Shown: positions 9,070 to 17,247 of the stretch, piece after piece | Layout: every line of letters starts with the position of its first letter | Position numbering within the stretch: the first letter of the stretch is position 1 | Assembly: GCF_014203735.1 (NCBI RefSeq) | Contig: NZ_JACHJQ010000005.1 | Location: forward strand, 530,125 to 594,124 | DNA from: Actinophytocola algeriensis | GTDB taxonomy: Bacteria; Actinomycetota; Actinomycetes; Mycobacteriales; Pseudonocardiaceae | DNA: 64,000 bases | Reading direction: 5' to 3' | The notes under the pieces: generated by a model | What the model was told of the DNA's origin: nothing | Databases searched by the model: none | Seen by the model: the letters and a program-made list of their open reading frames with translations, nothing else | Translations under genes and position numbers: made by a program

Positions 9070-9126
9070 CCCACCACCTCCGCTGCCGATTGTTCGGGAT
9101 CAGGGGCGTGATGGCCCGATGGGGCA

Positions 9127-9144
9127 CTAAGAATCGATTAAGAA
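9127..9144. promoter_or_regulatory. Direct-repeat operator before the two-component operon
   Basis: CTAAGAA (9127-9133) and TTAAGAA (9138-9144) are spaced 11 bp, one helical turn, as OmpR-type regulators need. They lie ~60 bp before the ATG at 9069. A matching pair precedes the DUF998 gene. Confidence 0.5.
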
Positions 9145-9790
9145 CGCGGTGCGTGCCGGCCGGTCATCAGCTCCGCACGTCAGCAGCACTGCTCGCCGCG
9201 ACGGCCGGACGCGCGAATCTGCGAAAGCGCCCCAGCGCCTACCGTTCGAGTGATCATTCCGTTCTGCCTGGTTCGGGTTCTCCACGCCGCCGTCCGGTCA
9301 CCAGACGAGGACGGCGGGCTCGCGGGCGCGAGGGCTGGAGTTGATGACGCGGCTGGGTTTCGATCGTTTCGCCGTGCAGCACGGTGACATTGATGCGGGC
9401 AACGCGCCGGAGGTCGCGCGGCGCGTTCGGCGGGTACGTCTTCAAGCTGCCCGACGACATGCTCCCGACCTGCTAGAGCAGGACCGCGTGCGCAGGGTCG
9501 CTGAGTTCGTGGGCGACGAGTTCGGCTAACTGCCCCGGCCGGATCTGCTTGGCGCGATGGCCGCCGACGTCCGGTCACACAGCTGCCCTCCGGTTATGGG
9601 CAGCTCAAGGCGTGGACCCCGCCCGGCCGACGTGCTGCCGGCGGACGTTGTCAGCGCTGGGGTTCCGCGACAAGCCCACCCCGGCACAACTGCTCACAGT
9701 GTTCGCGTACGTGTTGCCGCCATATGCCGGGCTTCTGACCGTACGTGGCCGCCGGGACGCGGTGCTTCGTGAGACTCGAGCAGTTCATCT
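9145..9790. other. Degenerate intergenic region with gene scraps, related to 44.35-44.97 kb
   Basis: No intact gene is visible. Around 9340 a plus-frame reads LMTRLGFDRFAVQ, reminiscent of a short piece of an epoxide-hydrolase-like protein. From about 9470 the sequence (RRVAEF...DEFG, then GATGGCCGCCGACGTCC) is clearly homologous to 44350-44560. The last 90 bases (GCGTACGTGTTGCCGCC onward) match 44881-44967. The two copies differ by many indels, so neither looks coding. Confidence 0.6.
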
Positions 9791-10046
9791 GTGATGAAGG
9801 AAAAGGAGAAAATCGGGAGAGTTCACTATGCCGTTGATGAGGTAAACTACGATCAACGGACCTGAGCTGCTCTGCTTTGCGCAGGGGATTCTTTATTTCC
9901 GCAGGTCAGGGAATTGCGATAATGACGTTGCAAGTCAAGGAATCGTGGTAACGGCGCTGACGGCCAAGTCCACTTGTCGTTTGGTAAAGGGGTCGCCTCT
10001 TCGGGTGTGTGTCTGCGCGGAGCGTCGAGATCCTACATCGTATCGC
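9791..10046 (+). repeat. Three-copy repeat with candidate structured RNA, copy 1
   Basis: It starts GTGATGAAGGAAAAGGAG and ends near TACATCGTATCG. Copies 2 and 3 are at 44968 and 50720. Inside are a possible 23-codon ORF (9794-9865, starting MKEKEKIGRVHYAVDEVN), an alternative five-codon leader (ATGCCGTTGATGAGGTAA) preceded by GGGAGAG, and two stems. The outer stem is GACCTG 9859-9864 with CAGGTC 9902-9907. The inner stem is TCTGC 9871-9875 with GCAGG 9881-9885, with a 5-nt loop. It lies before the NACHT gene. Function unknown. Confidence 0.7.
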
Positions 10047-10058
10047 GTCATCGGCTCA

Positions 10059-10460
10059 TCAAATGACTGCTGTCGGTGAGAGGGTGTCCTCGAGGTCGTC
10101 GGCCGACCGGTCGGCCTTTGGCGGGATCAGCAGGACGATGGCGGCGACGAGCGCCGCGGCGGCAACGGCCAGCCCGGCCTGTACCCCAGCGCGGCGGCCC
10201 GCGCTCTGCCGGACACGGCGTCCAGGGGCGATGAGACCGCCACATGGTCCGGCCCCGGCCGGCGGGCGTATCCGACGACCCCGGTGCGGTGTCGGTGCTG
10301 GCGCTGCCGTTGCGGCGGCGTTCGCGGTCGCTGGCCTCGGCCAGCTGGTGCCGGGCGGCGTAAGCTGATCGAGCTCCTCCTCGGACGCGCCGAGCTTCAC
10401 AAGGAGAGCGTGGAACGTGGTCACGTCACTCAGCAGGGCACTCTTCCAACCGTGCTCCAT
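10059..10460 (-). CDS. Possible small tail-anchored membrane protein
   Basis: A 133-codon minus-strand ORF divergent from the NACHT gene. The first ~33 residues (SALLSDVTTFHALLVKLGASEEELDQL) look like real protein. The middle is Arg/Pro-rich and may be shifted in frame. The end has one clear membrane helix (AAALVAAIVLLI) and a short acidic tail. It could be a degraded gene. I recognise no family. Confidence 0.3.
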   Translation of the reverse strand: MEHGWKSALLSDVTTFHALLVKLGASEEELDQLTPPGTSWPRPATANAAATAAPAPTPHRGRRIRPPAGAGPCGGLIAPGRRVRQSAGRRAGVQAGLAVAAAALVAAIVLLIPPKADRSADDLEDTLSPTAVI

Positions 10461-10527
10461 TGGTGCTTTCGGGTCTTTCTGACGAAGATTCAGCATCCGG
10501 TGCTGCCCGAAGGGCTTCGATGGGCAG

Positions 10528-13197
10528 ATGTCCGTGGAAGCCGGGTTGATCGTCCTGGGCACAGCCGCTGTTCGAGCGGCCACGAAGCTGTGGCTCGGTG
10601 ACCATGCGATCGCGGCGGAGGTCGGTGGTGCCGCGGTCGACCACCTGGTCGGCCAGCTGACGAAAGAACGGGATAGGCGTAAGTTCAAGCGGCTCATGGA
10701 GGACTTCGCGGAAGCGGTGGTTGACCGGATCGAACCCATCCTCGACACCGAGTTCCGCACCTTGCCGGAGCACGAACAGCTCGCGGCGATCGACGCGGTG
10801 CGTGACACCTTCGACAAGGCCTCCCTGGCCGATGACGACCTGTTCGCGGCCGACCTCGACGCCGGGCACCTGGACCGCCTGGTCCGGCGCCGCGCCCCGC
10901 GCCAGAGCGCGCTGCTGTCAGCCGACGGCACGGCCCTCTACGACCTCCTGCTGCGGGAGTGCTGCGGCTACGTCATCGAGATCTCGCGCGGGCTGCCCGC
11001 GTTCTCGGCGAACGCGCTCACCGAGCTGCTGCGCCGGGACCGGGAGATGCTCGACGGCATCCGGGAGGTGCTGGCCCGCCTGCCACAACGAGACCGCAGC
11101 GCGGGCTTTGACTACGACTACCGCCAGCTCGTCGCACGCAAGCTCGACCACGTCGAGATGTTCGGCGTGACGCTGGCGGACGCGAGCCGCCGGTACCCGC
11201 TGTCGGTGGCCTACATCAGCCTGACCGCATCCACGGACGGGCTCGGGCCGGTGCACCGCGTCGAGGACCTGCTCGCAGGCACGCAGCGGATCTTCATCCG
11301 CGGTGAGGCCGGGCTCGGGAAGACGACCTTGCTGCAGTGGATCGCGGTACGCAGCGCGCTCAGCGACTTCCCCGCACAGCTCACGGACTGGAACGGGACG
11401 GTGCCGTTCTTCATCCCACTGCGCCGGTACGCGAGCCGGGATCTGCCCGCACCCGAGCACTTCCTCGACGAGGTCGGCAGGTACATCGCGGACGAGATGC
11501 CGGCCGGCTGGGTCCAGGCCAAGCTCCGGGACGGCAGCGCAGTGCTGTTGATCGACGGGGTGGACGAGCTCGCCGCCGGCCGCCGGGAGGAGACGCGGGC
11601 CTGGTTGCGCGACCTGGTCGGCGTGTTCCCGAAGATCAGGGTGATCGTCACCTCCCGGCCGGCCGGGGCGCCGCCGCAGTGGCTGCGCGATGCCGGGTTC
11701 TCGGTGATGGACCTGCAACAGATGAGCCGCGGGGACGTGCGGCTGTTCGTGGCGCGGTGGCACAGCGCCATCCGGTTGGGGTGCGTAGACGACGAGTCGC
11801 GACAGGCCCTCCACAGCTACGAGACAGCCTTGCTCGGGCTGCTGGAAAGCCGTGGTCATCTGCGGAAGCTCGCCGGGTACCCCTTGCTGTGCGCGTTGTT
11901 GTGCGCGCTGCACCAGGACCGCCGGGCGACATTGCCCTCCAACCGGATGGAGCTGTACGAGGTTGCTTTGCAGATGTTGCTGGAGCGGCGGGATGTCGAA
12001 CGCAAGATCGGGACGATCGAGGGCCTGGGCCGGACCGAGAAGCTGTTGCTGCTGGCCGACCTCGCGTACTGGCTCATCCGCAACGGGTACACGGATGTCG
12101 ACGTGCCCAGGGCGACGTACCGGATCTCCCAGCGGCTGCACCTCATGCCTCAGGTCAAGGCGAGCATCCAGGACGTCTACCGGCACCTGCTCGAACGGTC
12201 CGGTCTGTTGCGCGAGCCGGTCGAGGGCCGGATCGACTTCGTGCACCGAACGTTCCAGGAGTACCTGGCCGCGCTGGACGCCATGAACACCGACGACGTC
12301 GGCACTGTCGTCCAGAACGGTCACCTCGACCAGTGGCACGAAGTCGTGGTGATGGCGGTCGGCCACGCGTCCAAGAAACAACGCGAGGAGTTGCTGGGCC
12401 GGCTGCTGGAACGAGGCGACCTGCACCTGCTCGTGCTCGCGTCCCTGGAGACCGCTCCCGAGCTGGACGCCGACCTGCGCCGCGAGATCCAGGCGAAGAC
12501 CTCGCGTCTCCTGCCGCCTGCCTCGATGCCCAAGGCGAAGGCGATCGCGGCTGCGGGCGAGTACGTACTCGACCTGCTGGCGTCCTGCCAGCCGCAAACC
12601 ATCGACGAGCTGACCGCGACGATCCGTGCGCTGGCCGAGACGCGCCTCGAGGAGGCACTGCCGGTGATCGCACGATTCGCATCAGACCCACGCAGGCGTG
12701 TGTTCGAGGAGATCCTTCATTGCGTGTCCCTTTTCGACGAACAGGAGTACGGTGAAACGGTTCTCGCGAAGTCGACCCTGACACAGCTCGCGGTGCACGA
12801 GGATTACACGCTCATGGCGGCACGCTACATGTCCACTCTGAGACAGCTCGAACTGCACCACTTCGACCACGCACCGGAATCCGCGCACAACTACTCGCGG
12901 CTCCAGCCGGTGTCGACCCTGCGGCTCTTCGGATGGCCGGAGCAGGATCTCGCCGTGATCGGCACGAGGTTTCGCCTGGCCTCCCTCGGGATCTACCACA
13001 TGGAGCTCGACGATCTGACCGCGCTGGACTTCGTGGAGTCGGTGGCCGAGATACGGTTCGAAGGTGGCACGTTGTCCTCGTTCGCCGGGGTGGAGCGGTG
13101 GCGGGAGTCCCTGCAGAAGGTTGTCGTCGTCGGTTCTCGGGCCACTCATATGGCGCTGGCGGACCTCAGGCGCCGCATGCCCCACCTGAAGGTCTGA
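10528..13197 (+). CDS. Bacterial NACHT-domain NTPase (candidate antiphage NLR-like protein)
   Basis: An 889-aa STAND-type protein. Residues 1-~230 form a helical N-terminal domain resembling the NACHT-associated N-terminal helical domains. The NACHT module has a Walker A GEAGLGKTT (259-267), a Walker B LLIDGVDEL (340-348) with the NACHT-type D-x-x-D/E, and TSR as sensor (R377). A winged-helix region follows (FVHRTFQEYLAA, ~575). Residues ~620-889 are helical repeats then leucine-rich-like strands (LRLFGW, SLGIYHMELDDL, IRFEGGTL). Bacterial NACHT proteins of this form protect against phage; here no effector domain or partner gene is evident, so the N-terminal helical domain may signal. It stands alone, flanked by decayed DNA. 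Confidence 0.9.
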   Translation: MSVEAGLIVLGTAAVRAATKLWLGDHAIAAEVGGAAVDHLVGQLTKERDRRKFKRLMEDFAEAVVDRIEPILDTEFRTLPEHEQLAAIDAVRDTFDKASLADDDLFAADLDAGHLDRLVRRRAPRQSALLSADGTALYDLLLRECCGYVIEISRGLPAFSANALTELLRRDREMLDGIREVLARLPQRDRSAGFDYDYRQLVARKLDHVEMFGVTLADASRRYPLSVAYISLTASTDGLGPVHRVEDLLAGTQRIFIRGEAGLGKTTLLQWIAVRSALSDFPAQLTDWNGTVPFFIPLRRYASRDLPAPEHFLDEVGRYIADEMPAGWVQAKLRDGSAVLLIDGVDELAAGRREETRAWLRDLVGVFPKIRVIVTSRPAGAPPQWLRDAGFSVMDLQQMSRGDVRLFVARWHSAIRLGCVDDESRQALHSYETALLGLLESRGHLRKLAGYPLLCALLCALHQDRRATLPSNRMELYEVALQMLLERRDVERKIGTIEGLGRTEKLLLLADLAYWLIRNGYTDVDVPRATYRISQRLHLMPQVKASIQDVYRHLLERSGLLREPVEGRIDFVHRTFQEYLAALDAMNTDDVGTVVQNGHLDQWHEVVVMAVGHASKKQREELLGRLLERGDLHLLVLASLETAPELDADLRREIQAKTSRLLPPASMPKAKAIAAAGEYVLDLLASCQPQTIDELTATIRALAETRLEEALPVIARFASDPRRRVFEEILHCVSLFDEQEYGETVLAKSTLTQLAVHEDYTLMAARYMSTLRQLELHHFDHAPESAHNYSRLQPVSTLRLFGWPEQDLAVIGTRFRLASLGIYHMELDDLTALDFVESVAEIRFEGGTLSSFAGVERWRESLQKVVVVGSRATHMALADLRRRMPHLKV

Positions 13198-13414
13198 CGT
13201 GGACGTCCGGCGCGGCAGTCGACGGCGATCCAGTTCTCTCCCAGGTGGTGCCGCCGTACATCGACGTGGTGAGCAGTCCGTCGCGGGGGTTGACGAACGT
13301 CAGGCTCCAACGGCGCGCCTGGAGCTCGTAGGCCGTATGTTGCGGCCCTTGATCCGGCCTCGTCGAGTTTTGTGGCCAGGCGACGAAGGTCGTCTATGAG
13401 AACGACAGCGAAAC

Positions 13415-13570
13415 CGAGTTGCCTACGACGCCCTCGGTCGCTCGGCTGAGGTGTGGCTGCTCAACCGGCCAGGTCGGGCCACGCCAACGGCAACTACAAG
13501 TACTGCTACCCGATCCGCAACAACGGTCCAATCGTGGTCAGCACGAAGAAGCTCGCCCCAGCGGCATCTC
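13415..13570 (+). pseudogene. RHS-repeat protein fragment
   Basis: One frame gives YDALGRSAEVWLLNRPGR and, after a shift near 13480, another gives HANGNYKYCYPIRNNGP and VVSTKKLAP. Together these match the stereotyped YDALGR...EVW...YSY...NNGP pattern of actinobacterial RHS proteins. Nothing else of the gene remains. No recognisable gene was found in 13198-13414 or 13571-13778. Confidence 0.65.
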
Positions 13571-13778
13571 TGCAGGTCATCCGCCGCGCCGGTCACGCAG
13601 TCGCGAGTTCGCATCTGACGCGATCGGCGATCCTCTACCGGCGCTGTCCCGGATTCAACTGTCCCGAGTTCTCGACCATGATCGCGCGTCACGTAGGCGA
13701 CGTGCCTCTCTGGGCTGGCGACACCTGTAAGGCGGCACGCGAGGCGGCTATGAAGCTGCCGAGGATCGGTGGCCGGGA

Positions 13779-14727
13779 TCAGCCTGTGCCGTTCCGGGGC
13801 GTCAGTGCTTGGTGCAGGTCGGCGATGAGGTCGTCGGCGTCTTCGAGTCCGGTGGAGAGGCGGACCATGCTGTCGGCGATGCCGCGGCGGGCTCGGTCGG
13901 TGGGGTCGAGGCCGTGGTGAGTGGTGGTAATGGGTTGCGTGACAAGGCTTTCCGCGCCGCCGAGGCTGGCGGCGATGCTGAACACACGGAGTCGGTCGAC
14001 CACGGCCGCGGCCGCGGTGGCGATGGCGTCACCGTCGACGAGGAAGCTGAGCATGCCACCGTGGCCGCGCATCTGGGTTTTGACGATGGCGGCTTGGTCG
14101 CCGCTGGCCAGGCCGGGGGTAGTTGACCTGGGTGACACGGGGATGCTCGGCCAGGTATTCAGCGACGGCGGTGGCGGCGACGTTCTGTGCTCGGACGCGG
14201 ACGACGAGGGTGCGGATGCTGCGGGCGAGCAGTGATGCGATTTCGGGGGCGATGACCTGGCCGAGGTTCTTGCGCCAGCCGGCGATCGGGGTGAGCAGTT
14301 CGGCGGGGCCGGCGACGGCTCCGGCGGTGAGGTCGCTGTGGCCGCCGAGGTATTTGGTGGCGGAGTGGATGACCAAGTCGGCGCCGTGGTGCAGCGGGTT
14401 CTGGTTGACCGGGGTGGCGAAAGTGTTGTCCACCAAGACCAGGGCCCCGGCTTTGTGGGTGTGGGCGGTGATCGCGGCGATGTCGAAGATGTCGAGGTCG
14501 GGGTTGGACGGGGTTTCGAAGAACACGATCCGGGTGCGGTCGGTGAGCACGTCCGGTAGCTGGTCGGTTTCGCCGGCGGTGAGGAAGGTGGTCTCGATTC
14601 CGAGCCGGGGCAGGTTCTCGCCGAGTAGTTCGAAGGTGCCGCCGTAGACGTCGCCCAGGCACACGATGTGTTCGCCGGTTTTGATGTGGGACAGGAAGGT
14701 CGCGGCTTCGGCGGCCGCTCACCGTCA
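13779..14727 (-). pseudogene. Truncated, frameshifted Cys/Met-metabolism PLP enzyme, copy A
   Basis: This is a trans-sulfuration enzyme (cystathionine gamma-synthase/lyase or methionine gamma-lyase class). It lacks its first ~100 residues and begins at EAATFLSHIKTGEHIV. The PLP-lysine motif [12 protein letters not shown] is intact, but a frameshift near 14110-14120 puts the C-terminal part (MRGHGGMLSF, SLGGAESLVTQP, RLSTGLEDADDL) in another frame. A second broken relative lies at 23807. Confidence 0.88.
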
Positions 14728-14884
14728 CCGGAGTGCTCGCCGCGTTGATGCCGGCGCCCTTCGTGTGGTGGGCCGGACGCGACCCCCAACCTCTCCATGC
14801 GTCGCCCGTTCACCACATCCACCATCTCGACGGCCTTGACGAGGCACCGCACGTCGAGCCGGCCGCGCCGGTTCGTCGTGGGTC

Positions 14885-15083
14885 CGGTGCCGCGCGTGAG
14901 CCGCAGCACTTCCAGGCGCGCCCGGCGGAGGTGGACCAGCTGCTGCGGCTCGCCGATTCGGGCGAGGTCGCCGTGATCGGCGCGGTCACCGGGCAGCGCG
15001 GGGTGGGCAAGACCCAGGTAGCCGGGGTGTATGCGCGGCGACGGATCGCCGCGGGATGGTCGGTCGCGTGGATTCCAGGGACG
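14885..15083 (+). pseudogene. NB-ARC/TPR-type NTPase fragment
   Basis: REPQHFQARPAEVDQLLRL followed by VIGAVTGQRGVGKTQVA matches the start of actinobacterial NB-ARC-TPR proteins: the FxGR-like entry, then a P-loop. It ends after ~65 codons at SVAWI. No other part of the gene is present. I see nothing coding in the flanks 14728-14884 and 15084-15235. Confidence 0.6.
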
Positions 15084-15235
15084 CCAGTCCTCACTGGTGC
15101 CCTCCACGTTGCCATCAGAGCGGAGTGCGGCCACCGGGTCTGTCCGCAGACGTCCGAGTGTCATAGACGTGGCTTATCAGCTGATCGTAAAGTTTGCTTT
15201 GATCTGTAGCAGCACAGAATGACACAGTCGACGTC

Positions 15236-15721
15236 ATGACGACCGACGTCTCTGGCCTAACGAGGGTGCGAGCTGACCGCGTACGCGGGATCGCCGTGGG
15301 GTTGCGGCACCTGCGGGGCCCGCTGCTCCCGATCTTGCATGCCGTCCAGCGGGATCTTGGTTACATCGATGCCGTGGATGTGCCCGTGATCGCGGATGTG
15401 CTGAACCTGTCGGTGGCTGAGGTGCACGGGGTCGTGACGTTCTACCACGACTTCCGCCGCGGCCCCGGTGGTCGGGTCATGGTGCGGGTGTGCCGTGCGG
15501 AGGCTTGCCAGGCGGTGGGTGCGGAGGCGCTCGCCGAGCACGCCACGCGGCGTCTGGGGGTCGGGTTCGGGGGGACGACCGCGGATGCCGCCGTCACGCT
15601 CGAAGAGACCTTCTGCCTCGGCAACTGCGCGCTCGGGCCGTCCGTGCAGGTGGACGAACGGGTGCACGGCCGGGTGAGCCCGGCACGGTTGGACGCGCTG
15701 CTCGCCGAGGCCGGCCGGTGA
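15236..15721 (+). CDS. fdsG: NAD-dependent formate dehydrogenase gamma subunit (NuoE-like)
   Basis: A 161-aa thioredoxin-fold [2Fe-2S] protein. Cluster ligands are in CRAEAC (~86-91) and CLGNC (~125-129), the NuoE pattern. The N-terminal half has LLPILHAVQRDLGYI and VHGVVTFYHDF. With the next subunit it forms the NADH-reducing arm of the soluble FdsGBA formate dehydrogenase. It is the first gene of the operon, and its stop overlaps the GTG start of the next gene. Confidence 0.93.
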   Translation: MTTDVSGLTRVRADRVRGIAVGLRHLRGPLLPILHAVQRDLGYIDAVDVPVIADVLNLSVAEVHGVVTFYHDFRRGPGGRVMVRVCRAEACQAVGAEALAEHATRRLGVGFGGTTADAAVTLEETFCLGNCALGPSVQVDERVHGRVSPARLDALLAEAGR

Positions 15722-17247
15722 CGGGGCCGGTGCGGGTGTTCGTGCCCCGTGACTCCGCGGCCCGTTCGGTGGGTGCCGATGCGGTGGCCGAACGCATCCG
15801 GGCGGTGGCAGGGCGGGAGGTCGAGGTCGTCCGGACCGGTTCGCGGGGGATGTTGTGGCTGGAGCCGTTGGTCGAGGTGGCGACCCCGGCGGGTCGGGTG
15901 GGGTACGGGCCAGTCGCGCCGGAGGACGTCGACGGGCTGGTCGCGGCGGGGCTGCTCGACGGGCGGGGCGAGAGCCTCGGGTTGGTCGAGGACCTGGCGT
16001 GGATGCGCCGCCAACAGCGGGTGACGTTCGCCCGGGTGGGGGTGGTCGACCCGCGTTCCGCTGCGGATTTCGAGGCGCATGGCGGTTGTGCCGGGCTGCG
16101 GGCCGCGCTGGCGAAGTCACCCGCTGAGGTGGTCGAGGAGGTCGTGGAGTCGGGTCTGCGTGGCCGTGGCGGGGCCGGTTTCCCGACGGGTGTCAAGTGG
16201 CGCACCGTGCTCGGCGCGGCGGCGGACGTCAAGTTCGTGTGCTGCAACGCCGATGAGGGCGATTCCGGGACGTTCGCCGACCGGATGTTGATCGAAGGTG
16301 ACCCGTTCACGCTCATCGAGGGCATGACGATCGCCGCCTACGCGGTCGGTGCCCGCGAGGGCTACGTCTACGTGCGGTCGGAGTATCCGGACGCCGTCGT
16401 AGCACTCGAGGCGGCCATCGCCTTGGCGCGGGAACGCGGCTGGCTCGGCGAGCGCGTCCTGGGCTCCGACCTCGCGTTCGACCTGCACGTGCGGGTCGGT
16501 GCGGGCGCGTACATCTGCGGCGAGGAGACCGCGATGCTGGAGAGCCTGGAGGGCAAGCGCGGGATGGTCCGCGCCAAGCCGCCGATCCCCGCGCTGGCGG
16601 GCTTGTTCGGGCGCCCGACCGTGGTCAACAACGTGCTCTCGCTCGCCTCGGTACCCGCGATCCTCGCCGACGGTGCTGCCGCCTACGCCGCGCTCGGGAC
16701 CGGCCGCTCCCGGGGCACCAGCGTGTTCCAGCTCGGTGGCAACGTTGCCCGCGGCGGGATCGTCGAGACCCCGTTCGGCATCACGCTCGGCGAGCTCGTC
16801 AACGACCTCGGCGGCGGCACGGCATCCGGCCGCCCCGTGCGGGCCATGCAGGTGGGTGGCCCGCTCGGCGCGTACGTACCGGTGTCCCAGTTCGACCTGC
16901 CGATGGACTACGAGGCGTTCGCCGAGGCGGGCGCCATGCTCGGCCACGGCGGTGTGGTCGTGTTCGACGACACCGTGGACATGGCCGCGATGGCACGGTT
17001 CGCCTTCTCGTTCTGCGCCAAGGAGTCGTGCGGCAAGTGCACGCCCTGCCGGGTCGGCTCCGTGCGCGGCGTCGAAACGATCGACCGCATCCGCGCCGGC
17101 GTCGACCGGGAGAAGAACCTCGTGCTGCTCGACGAGCTGTGCGAGCTGATGACCGACGGGTCGCTGTGCGCGATGGGCGGGCTCACCCCCATGCCCGTGC
17201 GCAGCGCTGTCCGCTACTTCGACGAGGATTTCGAGGGCGCATCATGA
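15718..17247 (+). CDS. fdsB: Formate dehydrogenase beta subunit (NuoF-like, FMN/NAD)
   Basis: A 509-aa subunit. I chose GTG at 15718, which overlaps the fdsG stop as GTGA. An N-terminal thioredoxin-like segment (1-~110) precedes the FMN/NAD-binding core with GRGGAGFPTG (~149-158) and GAGAYICGEETA. The C-terminal [4Fe-4S] ligands are C438, C441, C444 and probably C484. Together with FdsG it passes electrons from formate to NAD+. Confidence 0.94.
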   Translation: MTGPVRVFVPRDSAARSVGADAVAERIRAVAGREVEVVRTGSRGMLWLEPLVEVATPAGRVGYGPVAPEDVDGLVAAGLLDGRGESLGLVEDLAWMRRQQRVTFARVGVVDPRSAADFEAHGGCAGLRAALAKSPAEVVEEVVESGLRGRGGAGFPTGVKWRTVLGAAADVKFVCCNADEGDSGTFADRMLIEGDPFTLIEGMTIAAYAVGAREGYVYVRSEYPDAVVALEAAIALARERGWLGERVLGSDLAFDLHVRVGAGAYICGEETAMLESLEGKRGMVRAKPPIPALAGLFGRPTVVNNVLSLASVPAILADGAAAYAALGTGRSRGTSVFQLGGNVARGGIVETPFGITLGELVNDLGGGTASGRPVRAMQVGGPLGAYVPVSQFDLPMDYEAFAEAGAMLGHGGVVVFDDTVDMAAMARFAFSFCAKESCGKCTPCRVGSVRGVETIDRIRAGVDREKNLVLLDELCELMTDGSLCAMGGLTPMPVRSAVRYFDEDFEGAS

